A stretch of 64,000 nucleotides of DNA, from assembly GCA_003139095.1 (NCBI GenBank), contig PLHW01000046.1, positions 78,055 through 142,054 of the forward strand. The letters run 5' to 3'. Both the position numbers and the translations under genes were made by a program. Positions 35,083 through 43,923 of the stretch are shown here, piece after piece. Positions within the stretch are counted from its first letter, which is position 1, and each line of letters opens with the position of its first letter. A model generated the notes under the pieces. It was not told where the DNA came from and ran no database searches. It saw nothing but the letters and a program-made list of their open reading frames with translations. The stretch is from Acidobacteriaceae bacterium (lineage in GTDB: Bacteria; Acidobacteriota; Terriglobia; Terriglobales; Acidobacteriaceae).

Positions 35083-35132
35083 GAGCCTCTAAATTCTGCA
35101 ATCTGACCTCTTACCTCTAACCTACCCTACCT
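35083..35132. repeat. Heptamer-type array between cysteine desulfurase and citrate synthase genes
   Basis: Words such as TCTGCAATCTG, ACCTCTT, ACCTCTA and ACCTACC follow with a seven-base period. The array overlaps the citrate synthase stop at 35127. A close relative (TCTGCAATCCG, ACCTCAT, ACCTCTG, ACCTCAA) lies at 38724-38761 after the S9 peptidase gene. Confidence 0.6.
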
Positions 35133-36263
35133 CTCCTCCATCCCCACCCACTTCTGCGGATACGCCGGCCCCACATACTCCGCCCGCGGCCGGATCAGCC
35201 GGTTATCGTCCAGTTGCTCGATCACGTGCGCCGTCCACCCGCTCACCCGCGACACCGCGAAAATCGGCGTGAACAAATCCACATCGATTCCCAGCGTGTG
35301 ATACGTCGACGCCGAATAAAAATCCACGTTCGCATTCAGCTGCTTGTCGACGTTTATAAACTCTTCGATCTTCCGCGAATACTCAAACCACTTCGGATTT
35401 CCGCTCGACGTTCCCAGGTCCTGCGACATCTTTCTCAAGTGCGTCGCCCGCGGATCCTCCGTGTGATACACGCGATGTCCAAACCCCGGCACCTTCTTTT
35501 TCTGCCCCAGCATCCCCTTCACATACTCCACCGGGTCCGCGCCCACCGCATCGATCTCCATCAGAATCTTGAATACCGCCTCATTCGCTCCCCCATGCAG
35601 CGGCCCTTTCAGCGTCCCGATCGCCGACGTGACCGCCGAATGCATATCCGACAACGTCGCCGCCGTCACGCGCGCCGCAAAGGTCGACGCATTCAGCTCA
35701 TGGTCCGCATGCAATATCAGCGCAATATCGAACGCCCGCTCCGCCGTATCCGTCGGCGCCGCGCCGTTCAGCATCAGCAAAAAATTCGCCGCATGCGACA
35801 GCGCCCGGTCCGGCTCCACCAGCGGCTTCCCCTTCCGTATCCGGTCGTAATTCGCCACCAGCATCGAGATCTGCGACGTCAGCCGGATCGCCTTGTTCAC
35901 GTTCGCGTCATGATCGTTCTTCGCCGCCTCCGGATCGTAGTACGACAGCGTCGAGGTCAGCGTCCGCAGCATATCCATCGGCGAAACATGCCGCGGCACC
36001 AGTTGCAGCCGGTAGATGATCGACGAATCTAGCTTCCGCTCCTCCGCCATCCGCCACTTCAGTTGCCGCAACTCATCGGCCTTAGGCAGCCGCCCATACC
36101 ACAGCAGGTAGCAGACCTCCTCAAACGTGGAGTTGTCCGCCAACTCATGTATATCGATCCCGCGATACGCCAGCACGCCCGCCTCGCCATCGATGTAGCA
36201 AATTCCCGAGGTGGTCGCAACCACCCCCTCCAACCCCTTCGATGCATGTTCAACGTTCGACAT
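35127..36263 (-). CDS. gltA: Citrate synthase (dimeric type)
   Basis: The enzyme condenses oxaloacetate and acetyl-CoA in the TCA cycle. The 378-residue product has GVVATTSGICYIDGEAGVLAYRGIDIHELA at the start, His in LILHADHELNAST (residue about 185), HGGANEAV, the GFGHRVYHTEDPRA signature with the second His, and catalytic Asp in ANVDFYSAS. Absence of the long N-terminal domain of hexameric enzymes and the length point to the small dimeric form, which in some bacteria also works as a methylcitrate synthase. Context (no prpB or prpD nearby) favours citrate synthase. A GAGGA ribosome-binding site lies before the ATG. Its stop overlaps a heptamer-type array. Confidence 0.93.
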   Translation of the reverse strand: MSNVEHASKGLEGVVATTSGICYIDGEAGVLAYRGIDIHELADNSTFEEVCYLLWYGRLPKADELRQLKWRMAEERKLDSSIIYRLQLVPRHVSPMDMLRTLTSTLSYYDPEAAKNDHDANVNKAIRLTSQISMLVANYDRIRKGKPLVEPDRALSHAANFLLMLNGAAPTDTAERAFDIALILHADHELNASTFAARVTAATLSDMHSAVTSAIGTLKGPLHGGANEAVFKILMEIDAVGADPVEYVKGMLGQKKKVPGFGHRVYHTEDPRATHLRKMSQDLGTSSGNPKWFEYSRKIEEFINVDKQLNANVDFYSASTYHTLGIDVDLFTPIFAVSRVSGWTAHVIEQLDDNRLIRPRAEYVGPAYPQKWVGMEER

Positions 36264-36657
36264 GATTCCTCACCCGCCACTTGAAGACTGAACGACCTTA
36301 AATTAAAAGACTGAAACTGGAAGACTGAAGCTGAAAGACTGAAGCTGAAAGCAACCTTCTTTTATACCCGAATGAAGTCTCCCTTGCCACGGAGAACGTA
36401 CCACCGGCGCGATTCTCCCGCGCCTGACGTAGCAACAACGGATTCCCACGTGGATGGGGTAAGGGGTTTCCCGCGCCCTCATTCTCCCCAAAAATGTTTG
36501 AGGCTCCCAAACACGAATGGACCCGCGCCTTCACCGACCAAACAAGGTAGCCCGTGTTTCTCCACACTGCTGGAACGTTCGTATCCACGTTGAGGTCTTA
36601 GCTCGCGGGCTCGGAGCTCGAAGCTCACTGCTCCTTTTGTGTATACTCTTTTCCCAC
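36264..36657. other. Intergenic region with two heptamer arrays, citrate synthase and S9 peptidase divergent
   Basis: The 394-base stretch contains no gene I can support. Two seven-base-period arrays are clear: AAGACTG/AAGCTGA words at 36306-36353 and TTAGCTC/GGAGCTC/GAAGCTC words at 36598-36634. A TATACT hexamer at 36642-36647 lies ten bases before the S9 start and could be a -10 for a near-leaderless transcript, but no good -35 is visible. Confidence 0.5.
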
Positions 36658-38685
36658 ATGAGTCCCCGAAGCCTGTCCCTGCTGCTCCTTCTCCTTCTTC
36701 CCGCCGCTCACGCCCAAAATCCGCCAAAATCCGCGCACTCCGCAGCAAATGAAGTTGTCAGCCCGGAGCGATCCGCCCGCGTAGCCGCCGCCCTCGACTC
36801 CCTACCCACCCCTCGCAGAGTCGACCAGGCCGCCATCTCCCCCGACGGCACCGAAGTCGCCTGCATCATCAACGGTGAACTCTCCGTCATCACATTAGAA
36901 GACGGCGCCTCCCATCCCATAGCCGACGGCCAGCGCATGACCCGCGAAGTCACCTGGTCCCCCGACAGCCGCCACCTCGCCTGGCTCCTCGACCAGCCCG
37001 GCGACGTCCCCGCCGCGCAGCTTTGGACCGACTCCTCCGGCGGCGCCGCCCCCGTCAAGCTCGCCGATCTCAAAGGCTACGCTCAAACCCCGCGCTACTC
37101 GCCCGATGGCGCCAAGCTCTCCGTCCTCTTCATCGAAGGCATGCCCCGCATTGCCGGCCCGCTCCAGCCCATGACCCCGCTCGCGGGCGTTGTCGGCGAA
37201 AAAATCTTCGAGCAGCGCATCGCCGTCGTCGATCTCGCCACCGCGCACCTCACTCAGGCCACTCCGCCCGATGTCTACATCTACGAGTACGACTGGACTC
37301 CCGACTCCAAATCCTGGGCCGCTACCGCCGCTCACGGCTCCGGCGACAACAATTGGTGGATCGCCCGCCTCTACTCCATCGCCGCCGCCACCGGCCAGAT
37401 GCGCGAACTCTACCAGCCCAAACTGCAAATCGCCGACCCGCACGTTTCCCCTGACGGCAAATTCGTCGCCTTCATCCAAGGCCTAATGAGCGACCAAGGC
37501 GGCACCGGCGGCGACGTCTACATCGTCCCTCTCACCGGCGGCGACGCGCGCAATCTCACGCCCGGCATCAAAGCCTCTCCCGCGTCCCTAGCCTGGACCG
37601 CTCCCGATCGCATCGCCATCTTCGCCATTGTCGACGGAAATTCCGGCTACGCCTCCATCACCACTGCCGGACTTCCCGAAGCCTCTCCATGGCATGGCTG
37701 GACCGGCGAAGAGCTCATTGGCCCCACCGGCGACGGCTGGACCATCGGCGCTTCCTTCTCGCGCGACGGCTCCGTCACCGCCGTCGTCCGCCAATCCGCC
37801 AGCGAACCTCCTGAAATCTGGGCCGGTCCCATCGGCAAGTGGCAGCAACTCACGCACGTAAACGATGACATCCAACCCACCTGGGGCGAGAGTCGCAACC
37901 TTCACTGGCTCACCAACGGTCCCGGCGGAGACATGCACGTCGAAGGCTGGCTCATGCTCCCCGCCAACTACAACAAATCCAAAAAGTATCCGCTGCTCGT
38001 CAGCGTGCACGGCGGTCCGTCGTCGGCCTGCATGTCCAAATGGCCCGCCGGCCCCATGAACGGGGCGGCGGCCGCCTCGCTCCTCGGCTGGTTCGTTCTC
38101 TGCCCCAATCCGCGCGGCAGCTACGGACAAGGCGCGTCCTTCACCGAGGGCAATGTCAAAGATTTCGGCGGCGGCGACTACCGCGACATCATGGCTGGCG
38201 TCGATGCCGTCATCAAAGACTATCCAATCGACACCCGCCGCATCGGCCTCAAAGGCCACAGCTATGGCGGCTTCATGACCATGTGGATGGAGACCCAGAC
38301 CTCGCGCTTCACCGCCGCCGTTGCCGGCGCCGGCATCTGCGACTGGCTCAGCTACTACGGCCTCAATGATATCGACGAGTGGATGCTCCCCTTCTTCGGC
38401 GCCTCCATCTACGACGATCCCGCCGTCTATCAGAAATCAGACCCGCTCCACTTCTTCAAGAACGTCAAAACGCCCACGCTCATTCTCGTCGGAGATCGCG
38501 ACGGCGAAGTTCCCATGGAGCAGTCCGTCGAGTGGTATCACGCCCTCCAGACCCTGAAAGTTCCCACCCAACTCGTCGTCTATCCCAACGAAGGCCACAT
38601 CTTCTTCCGCTCCGCCGACGCCAGCGACTACACCCTCCGCATGCTCCAATGGCTCGACCACTGGTTCCAGAAAGCCGCCCCATAG
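36658..38685 (+). CDS. Secreted S9 family (prolyl oligopeptidase-type) peptidase
   Basis: The product has 675 residues with a signal peptide (MSPRSLSLLLLLLLPAAHAQ). The N-terminal part to about residue 390 is a beta-propeller with WSPDSRHLAW and YEYDWTPDSKSWAA blades. The C-terminal alpha/beta-hydrolase domain has GGPSSACMSKWPAGPMNG, the catalytic Ser in LKGHSYGGFMTMWM near residue 535, Asp in LILVGDRDGEVPMEQS near 611 and His in YPNEGHIFF near 646. The order fits dipeptidyl- or acylaminoacyl-peptidases of family S9B/C. A start further upstream (36517) would add a low-complexity tail, so the ATG at 36658 is chosen for its signal peptide. The next gene, also a secreted hydrolase, is 180 bases downstream. 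Confidence 0.92.
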   Translation: MSPRSLSLLLLLLLPAAHAQNPPKSAHSAANEVVSPERSARVAAALDSLPTPRRVDQAAISPDGTEVACIINGELSVITLEDGASHPIADGQRMTREVTWSPDSRHLAWLLDQPGDVPAAQLWTDSSGGAAPVKLADLKGYAQTPRYSPDGAKLSVLFIEGMPRIAGPLQPMTPLAGVVGEKIFEQRIAVVDLATAHLTQATPPDVYIYEYDWTPDSKSWAATAAHGSGDNNWWIARLYSIAAATGQMRELYQPKLQIADPHVSPDGKFVAFIQGLMSDQGGTGGDVYIVPLTGGDARNLTPGIKASPASLAWTAPDRIAIFAIVDGNSGYASITTAGLPEASPWHGWTGEELIGPTGDGWTIGASFSRDGSVTAVVRQSASEPPEIWAGPIGKWQQLTHVNDDIQPTWGESRNLHWLTNGPGGDMHVEGWLMLPANYNKSKKYPLLVSVHGGPSSACMSKWPAGPMNGAAAASLLGWFVLCPNPRGSYGQGASFTEGNVKDFGGGDYRDIMAGVDAVIKDYPIDTRRIGLKGHSYGGFMTMWMETQTSRFTAAVAGAGICDWLSYYGLNDIDEWMLPFFGASIYDDPAVYQKSDPLHFFKNVKTPTLILVGDRDGEVPMEQSVEWYHALQTLKVPTQLVVYPNEGHIFFRSADASDYTLRMLQWLDHWFQKAAP

Positions 38686-38865
38686 CCAGTCTCGATAGGG
38701 TCACTTCGCGCCAAAGATTTTACTTCTGCAATCCGACCTCATACCTCTGACCTCAAACCCCGGTTGACAAAATTCCCCCAACAGTCCAATCTGGTTGACA
38801 CTTTTGCTCGGCGCTCCAGCCGCCGAGTCGTGTCTCAATATCTAACTCACCGGAAGGAACAACCG

Positions 38866-40251
38866 ATGCCAAACGTCGCCAAGAGAACACTGTCGTTCAC
38901 CCTCGCCGCCATCGTAATCGCCCTGCTCCCCACTCTCGCAGCCGCCCAAAAGCACATCACCGGCACCCTCCCCGACGGCGCCACCTACGTTATCGATACC
39001 CCGGCAACTTGGAATGGCACGCTCCTTCTTTACAGTCACGGGTACGTCGCCCCCGGCTCCTCCAATCCCGCCCTCGATGTCAGCGATCCCCTTACCGGCG
39101 CCTACCTGCTCGCCAACGGCTATGCTCTCGCCGGTTCCTCCTACGCCACCACCGGATGGGCCGTCCAGTACGCCATCCCCGACCAGTTTTCCACCCTTCA
39201 GGTCTTCATCAACGACGTTGGCACTCCCACCACTACCATCGCCTGGGGACATTCCCTCGGCGGCATGGTCACCGCCGGCCTCGTGCAAAACTATCCCACT
39301 ACATTTAACGCCGCCCTTCCCATGTGCGGAGTCGTCGGCGGCGCCGTCGGCACCTGGGATCAGGGTCTGGACGGCGAGTTTGCCTTCAACACGCTGGTTG
39401 CAGGCGGCTCGCTTCAGGTCGTCGACATCACCAACCCCACCCTCAACCTCACCGCCGCCGAAACCTTTCTCGTCGAAGCTCAGTCCACTCCCCAGGGTCA
39501 AGCGCGCATCGCTCTCACCGCCGCCCTCGGCGATACTCCCGGCTGGTATGACCCCACATCTCCCGAGCCCGCCCCCACCGATTACACCACTCGCGAAGCC
39601 AATCAGTTTTCGTGGATGGAGAATGTGGACTTCCCCTTCGTCTTCGATTTCCGCGCCGATCTCGAATCCAAAGCCGGTGGCAATCCCTCCTTCAACAACG
39701 GCATCAACTATGCCAAGCAACTCAAAGCTTCCGTCGACTACGCCGAAGTCCAGGCTCTCTACACGGCCGCCGGACTCGACCTTGCCACCGATCTTGCAAC
39801 CTTGGCCAATGCCTCCAGAATTACCGCCGATCCCGGCGCCTTGTCCTACCTCAAGCAGAACATCATCTACAACGGCCAACTCCCCATCCCCGTCCTCACC
39901 ATGCACACTACCGGCGATGGCCTCGTCGCCGTGCAGGAGGAGCAAGCCTACGCATCCGTGGCCACCAAAGCCAAAGACCAGGCGAACCTGAAAGAAATTT
40001 TCGTCCACCGCGCCGGCCACTGCGAATTCAGCCCCGCCGAAATGCTGACCGCTCTCCAATCGCTCGAAACCCGCCTCAAAGGCGGCAAGTGGAAGGGCCT
40101 GAGCCCAACCACTCTCAACAACGAGGCAAATGCGTACGGGCCCGTCTACAACGTAATCGACGTGAACGGCCAAGTCGTTTCCGCCCCTCCGGCCTTCGAA
40201 ACCTACAAGCCCGCAAAATTCCTCCGCCCCTACGACGCCTTCACCAAGTAG
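38866..40251 (+). CDS. Secreted alpha/beta hydrolase
   Basis: The product has 461 residues. It starts after GGAAGGA with a signal peptide (TLSFTLAAIVIALLPTLAAAQ). Motifs are GTLLLYSHGYVAPGSS (oxyanion hole), the nucleophile elbow TIAWGHSLGGMVTAG with Ser near residue 130, Asp probably in TMHTTGDGLVAVQEEQ and His in VHRAGHCEF. The fold is that of alpha/beta hydrolases with an extended cap domain, for example in the secreted prolyl-type and lipase-like families. The substrate cannot be stated. It lies downstream of the S9 peptidase gene with a heptamer-type array between, so the two may be independently transcribed. Confidence 0.85.
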   Translation: MPNVAKRTLSFTLAAIVIALLPTLAAAQKHITGTLPDGATYVIDTPATWNGTLLLYSHGYVAPGSSNPALDVSDPLTGAYLLANGYALAGSSYATTGWAVQYAIPDQFSTLQVFINDVGTPTTTIAWGHSLGGMVTAGLVQNYPTTFNAALPMCGVVGGAVGTWDQGLDGEFAFNTLVAGGSLQVVDITNPTLNLTAAETFLVEAQSTPQGQARIALTAALGDTPGWYDPTSPEPAPTDYTTREANQFSWMENVDFPFVFDFRADLESKAGGNPSFNNGINYAKQLKASVDYAEVQALYTAAGLDLATDLATLANASRITADPGALSYLKQNIIYNGQLPIPVLTMHTTGDGLVAVQEEQAYASVATKAKDQANLKEIFVHRAGHCEFSPAEMLTALQSLETRLKGGKWKGLSPTTLNNEANAYGPVYNVIDVNGQVVSAPPAFETYKPAKFLRPYDAFTK

Positions 40252-40310
40252 AGTAGTAGCAAGAAGTTTGTGGCTTGGGCTGTTGCTTTTTCTGTTGAAT
40301 TTGCTATGGA

Positions 40311-40332
40311 GCGCGGGCGTCCTCGCCCGCGA
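40311..40332. repeat. GC-rich palindromic repeat (GCGCGGGCG type)
   Basis: AGCGCGGGCG, then TCCTCGCCCGCG. Related stretches lie at 8101-8122 and, inverted, at 49427-49449. It is in the gap between the alpha/beta hydrolase and the minus-strand aminomethyltransferase gene. Confidence 0.45.
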
Positions 40333-40421
40333 CTCTTGCAGCTGGTTTTGCTTATGCAGTTATCGTTGGTCTTGGTGTTGCTCTCGCAGCAGACAGTGCC
40401 GCAGTCGACTTGCAGCCCAGC

Positions 40422-40455
40422 TTCTCTCCGTGTCTCCGTGCCTCCGTGGTGAAAA
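40422..40455. repeat. Eight-base-period repeat CTCCGTGT / CTCCGTGC / CTCCGTGG
   Basis: Three near-identical eight-base words (TCTCCGTG, TCTCCGTG, CCTCCGTG) occur just before the 3' end of the minus-strand aminomethyltransferase gene. It resembles the ACGGAG repeats dispersed in many bacterial genomes. The flanking GTGAAAA is part of the repeat. Confidence 0.55.
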
Positions 40456-40460
40456 CGACA

Positions 40461-41657
40461 TCACACCGGCACCGCCGTCTTCCTCTTCGGATTAAAAAAT
40501 GGCAACCCCACCACCGTCGCGGTAGTCTTCCGCCGCTGCGCCTCGATCGTCAACTCCATCTGCAACTTCGTCCCCACCTTCGCGTACTCGCTCCCGACGC
40601 TAGCCAGCGCAATCAACTTCTTCAGCAGCGGAGAAAACGCCGTCGTCGTCGCCTTCCCCACCTGTCCATCGCCCGAATACACCGGCACCGCCACCCGCGA
40701 AGCCTGACTCGGCGCCGCCGGAGACAATCCAAACTTATCGAATTGCTCTTCCACCTCCACCCAATCCACTTCCAGTCCCACCAACTGCCGCGCCACGCCC
40801 CGCTTGTTGTCCTCGGCCAGCGCCCGCTTCCCAATAAAATTTTCTTTCTCCAAGTGCACCATCTTCCCGAACCCCAGCTCATACGGCGAAAACTTCTGCG
40901 CCGGAATCAGCGCCTTCTTCGAGCTTGTGTAGTCCACCTCAATTAGCAGCAGCCCAGCCTCCACGCGCGCCACATCGAGCGCCAGCATCCCCGCCGCGTG
41001 AATATCGAACTGTTTTCCCTTCTCCATCAGCGCGTCCCAAACCTTCACGGCATCGTTCCACGGAATCCAAATCTCGTACCCCAAATCCCCCGTATATCCC
41101 GTCCGCGAAATATCCACCGGCACGCCCGCAATCGTCCCGCTCGTCTTCCGAAAATATTTCAGATTCGCAATGTCCGCCTCCGCCACCGTTTTCAGCAGCC
41201 GAGCCGATGCCGGCCCTTGCAGCGCCAGCGCCGCCGTCTGCTCTGAAATATCTTCGATCTGCACGTCCATATTTACGCCGCACTGCCGGAACCACCGCAA
41301 ACTCGGGTCGGCCGCCGTCCACCGGTATTTATTTTCTTCCAGCCGCGTGATCGTCCCATCGTCGATCACCTTGCCCTCTTCATCGCACCAGCACGCGTAA
41401 ATCACCTGCCCCACCGCAACTTTATTGATGTCGCGCGTGATCACCCGATTGACCAGCTTCGTCGCATCCTTCCCCGTGATCAGATATTTGTACAGCGGCG
41501 AAATATCGATCAGCGCGCAAGCATTCCGAATCGCGTTGTACTCATGCTCATGGTGCACCTCATACACGCTGACCGTGTAATACCCCGACCACTCCCGGTA
41601 ATTCAGGCTGTGGCAAAGCGCAAACGTTCTCTCATGAAACGCAGTTCCAATCGGCAA
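40461..41657 (-). CDS. Aminomethyltransferase (GcvT) family protein
   Basis: The product has 398 residues and begins at TTG (41657) preceded by GGGGAGA. Folate-binding T-protein motifs are present: NACALIDISPLYKYLITGKDATKLVNRV, the Asp pair in GKVIDDGTITRLEENKYRW, LQGPASARLLK, RTGYTGDLGYEIWIPWNDAVKVWDAL, and LDVARVEAGLLLIEVDYTS. The end (PVYSGDGQVGKATTTAFSPLLKKLIALASV) matches the GcvT C-terminal barrel. The N-terminus diverges from glycine-cleavage GcvT (MPIGTAFHERTFALCHSLNYREWSGYYTVSVYEVHHEHEYNA) and resembles the dimethylglycine/sarcosine dehydrogenase-type homologs. So a demethylation partner for the FAD oxidoreductases next door is as likely as glycine cleavage. No gcvH or gcvP is nearby. 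Confidence 0.85.
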   Translation of the reverse strand: MPIGTAFHERTFALCHSLNYREWSGYYTVSVYEVHHEHEYNAIRNACALIDISPLYKYLITGKDATKLVNRVITRDINKVAVGQVIYACWCDEEGKVIDDGTITRLEENKYRWTAADPSLRWFRQCGVNMDVQIEDISEQTAALALQGPASARLLKTVAEADIANLKYFRKTSGTIAGVPVDISRTGYTGDLGYEIWIPWNDAVKVWDALMEKGKQFDIHAAGMLALDVARVEAGLLLIEVDYTSSKKALIPAQKFSPYELGFGKMVHLEKENFIGKRALAEDNKRGVARQLVGLEVDWVEVEEQFDKFGLSPAAPSQASRVAVPVYSGDGQVGKATTTAFSPLLKKLIALASVGSEYAKVGTKLQMELTIEAQRRKTTATVVGLPFFNPKRKTAVPV

Positions 41658-41688
41658 GTCAGTCTCCCCGCTATGTTCTGAAGGCTGG

Positions 41689-41718
41689 ATTATATGTGCG
41701 CGCTTCCCCGGCGAGCAA
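41689..41718 (-). promoter_or_regulatory. Sigma-70-type promoter of the aminomethyltransferase gene
   Basis: On the minus strand TTGCTC (41713-41718) and TATAAT (41689-41694) are 18 bases apart. Transcription would start near 41682, leaving about 25 leader bases with GGGGAG before the TTG start. The leader is too short for a glycine riboswitch. Confidence 0.6.
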
Positions 41719-41933
41719 CATACCTATTCCCATTTTTCAAGCGACAACTTCGCGCCTCTCACATAGAATGATTGCCTGATGTCCCGCCTCATCCAATGGT
41801 CCGTCCTCCCCAGTGGCCTCTAAGCCGCCGCAGTGGTATCGTACGTCTGAACTTTCTTGTTGCTTGAAGTATTGATCCCGCTCCCCCGTTTTCGGCAGCC
41901 TGAATTAGATCGACGCCTAAGAGCCAAATGCCA

Positions 41934-41989
41934 GAGACTTGGAGCTGAGAGCTTGGAGCTTGGAGCTATTAGCTAGTGGCTACTAACTA
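41934..41989. repeat. Heptamer array running into the first oxidoreductase gene
   Basis: GAGCTGA, GAGCTTG, GAGCTTG, GAGCTAT, TAGCTAG, then TGGCTAC and TAACTAC with a strict period of seven. The array crosses the GTG start at 41976 and continues for about twelve coding bases. Confidence 0.7.
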
Positions 41990-43565
41990 CGACATCATCG
42001 TGATCGGCGGCGGCCACAACGGCCTCACCAACGCCGCCTATCTCGCCAAGGCCGGCAAAAGAGTCCTCGTCCTCGAGCGTCGCCATGTCCTCGGCGGCGC
42101 GGCCTGCACCGAAGAAGTTTTCCCCGGCTTCAAATTTTCCGTCTGCTCCTACGTCGTCTCGCTCCTCCGCCCCGAAATCATTCGCGACCTCGATCTCCCC
42201 CGCCACGGCCTTGAAATCCTCCCGCTCGATGGCACCTTCACCCCCATGCCCAGCGGTGATTATCTCTGGCGCGTCAACGATCACGGCAAAACGCATCGCG
42301 AAATCGCCCGCCACTCGCGCGTCGACGCCGAGGCCTACGACGAATTCGGCAAAGCCATGCAGGCCATGTGCCGCTTCGTCAAGCCCATCCTCAGCATGAT
42401 CCCGCCCGACCCCTCCACCCTCAACCCGCGCGAACTGATGAAGCTCCTCTTCATCGGCCGCCGCTTCCAGGGCATGTCGAGCGACGACAAATACAACCAG
42501 GTCCAGCTCATGACCATGAGTGCCGTCGACTTCCTCGACCAGTGGTTTGAGACCGACGTGCTCAAAGCCACCATGTCCGCCTCCGGCATCATCGGCACTT
42601 TCCTCGGCGTCCGCTCGCCCGGCACCGCCTATGTTCTCCTCCATCACTACATGGGCGAGATCGACGGCGCATTCCGCGCCTGGGGATTCGCCCGCGGCGG
42701 CACCGGCGCAATCTCAAACGCCATCGCCGGCGCGGCCCGCGAAGCCGGAGTCGAAATTCGCACCGAAGCCGCCATCGCGCAAATCCTCGTCAAAAATAAC
42801 CGCGCCTACGGAGTCGTCCTCGCGAACGGCGACGAAATTCACGCCAGCGTGATCTCCTCCAGCGTCGACCCGCGCCTCACCTTCACCAAAATGATCGCCC
42901 CCGGCCATCTCCCCGACGAATTTCTCGAAGGCGTGAACCGTTACAAATTCCGCGGCTCCTCCGGCAAAGTCAACATGGCCCTCAGCGGCCTGCCCAATTT
43001 CAAATGTCTCCCCGGCATCGGCGCGCATCTCCGCGGCGCCATGTCCATCTCTCCCAGCGTCGACTACATGGAAAAGGCATACGACGAAGCCAAGTACGGC
43101 CACTGGTCCTCGCGCCCCTACATCGACATGGTCATCCCCACGCTCACTGACACGTCGCTCGCTCCGCCCGGCAAGCACATCCTCTCCTGCTTCGTGCAGT
43201 ACGCGCCCTACAAGCTCGCGCCCGGCCTCGACTGGGACACCGAAAAAGAAAAATTTGGCGACAACGTCGTCAACACCATCTCCGAATACGCGCCCAACAT
43301 TAGAGACATCATCCTGCATCGCCAGGTTGTCACTCCGCTCGATCTCGAGCGCGAATGGGGCCTAAGCGAGGGCAACATTTTTCAAGGCGAGCTTTCGCTC
43401 GAGCAATTATTTTTCCTGCGCCCCGTCGCCGGCTGGGCGCAATTCCGCTCGCCCATAAAAAATCTCTACATGTGCGGATCGGCCACACACCCGGGCGGCG
43501 GCATCATGGGCGGCCCCGGCCGTTTAGCCGCCCTTGAAATCCTGAAAGACGCAAAAGCCTCATGA
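41976..43565 (+). CDS. FAD-dependent oxidoreductase, PYROXD2/phytoene dehydrogenase-like
   Basis: The 529-residue product starts at GTG and has the FAD dinucleotide fold DIIVIGGGHNGLTNAAYLAKAGKRVLVLERRHVLGGAACTEEVFPGFKFS at residues 6-55. The second FAD motif is near the C-terminus, NLYMCGSATHPGGGIMGGPGRLAALEIL. The interior lacks carotenoid-desaturase motifs but matches the amine-oxidase-like group called pyridine nucleotide-disulfide oxidoreductase domain-containing protein 2. It is 40% identical-looking by eye to the next gene in key motifs (ILIIGAGHNGLVAAFYLAKAGF, LERRAQVGG), so the two are paralogs from duplication. The substrate is unknown. An aminomethyltransferase homolog is divergent from it. 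Confidence 0.85.
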   Translation: MATNYDIIVIGGGHNGLTNAAYLAKAGKRVLVLERRHVLGGAACTEEVFPGFKFSVCSYVVSLLRPEIIRDLDLPRHGLEILPLDGTFTPMPSGDYLWRVNDHGKTHREIARHSRVDAEAYDEFGKAMQAMCRFVKPILSMIPPDPSTLNPRELMKLLFIGRRFQGMSSDDKYNQVQLMTMSAVDFLDQWFETDVLKATMSASGIIGTFLGVRSPGTAYVLLHHYMGEIDGAFRAWGFARGGTGAISNAIAGAAREAGVEIRTEAAIAQILVKNNRAYGVVLANGDEIHASVISSSVDPRLTFTKMIAPGHLPDEFLEGVNRYKFRGSSGKVNMALSGLPNFKCLPGIGAHLRGAMSISPSVDYMEKAYDEAKYGHWSSRPYIDMVIPTLTDTSLAPPGKHILSCFVQYAPYKLAPGLDWDTEKEKFGDNVVNTISEYAPNIRDIILHRQVVTPLDLEREWGLSEGNIFQGELSLEQLFFLRPVAGWAQFRSPIKNLYMCGSATHPGGGIMGGPGRLAALEILKDAKAS

Positions 43566-43600
43566 CCTCCAGATGATCTCCAAACAAACAACCCGACCGC

Positions 43601-43841
43601 GTCCTCCAGAGCGAAGTAAGGTGAGCCAGGGAAACAAGGAGACAACCCATCTCTGTCATCCTGAGCGAAGTAAGATGAGCCGGGGGTCAACTCATCTCTG
43701 TCATCCTGAGCGAAGTGAGGTGAGCAAGGGGACAAATCATCTCTGTCATCCTGAGCGAAGTGAGGTGAGCGCAGCGAGCCGAACGAAGTCGAAGGACCCC
43801 TACACCATTTCCGTCTTAGCGCCGCTGCAAGGCGTTCTCCC
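43601..43841. repeat. Tandem and dispersed repeat array (GTCATCCTGAGCGAAG type, four copies)
   Basis: Copies of GTCATCCTGAGCGAAGT start at 43655, 43700 and 43745 (unit 45 bases), with a partial copy near 43609. The last copy continues into GTCGAAGGACCCC and AAGGCGTTCTCCC, as at 33555-33639. The 111-codon open frame across it has repeat-derived composition and is not a gene. Confidence 0.85.
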
Positions 43842-43855
43842 GATAATGCGGGCGT

Positions 43856-43890
43856 TTGATCTTGATTTTGATTTTGATTTTGATTTTGAC
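43856..43890. repeat. Six-base tandem repeat TTTTGA
   Basis: Five consecutive GATTTT units just before the second oxidoreductase gene. Simple repeats like this vary in length, but a phase-variation role is not supported because it lies outside a coding region. Confidence 0.8.
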
Positions 43891-43923
43891 GTTGCACTTC
43901 GGCAGTGAGGCACAAAAGAGCCA

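Noticed and set aside
41658..41975. Glycine riboswitch upstream of the GcvT-like gene
   Set aside because: The predicted leader is about 25 bases, too short, and no aptamer-like core was seen.
43601..43841. CRISPR array
   Set aside because: Repeats of 45-54 bases are contiguous with near-identical spacers and no cas genes are present.
43573..43908. 111-codon open frame between the two oxidoreductase genes
   Set aside because: It is made of the 45-base repeat and a TTTTGA hexamer run, without ribosome-binding site or protein-like composition.
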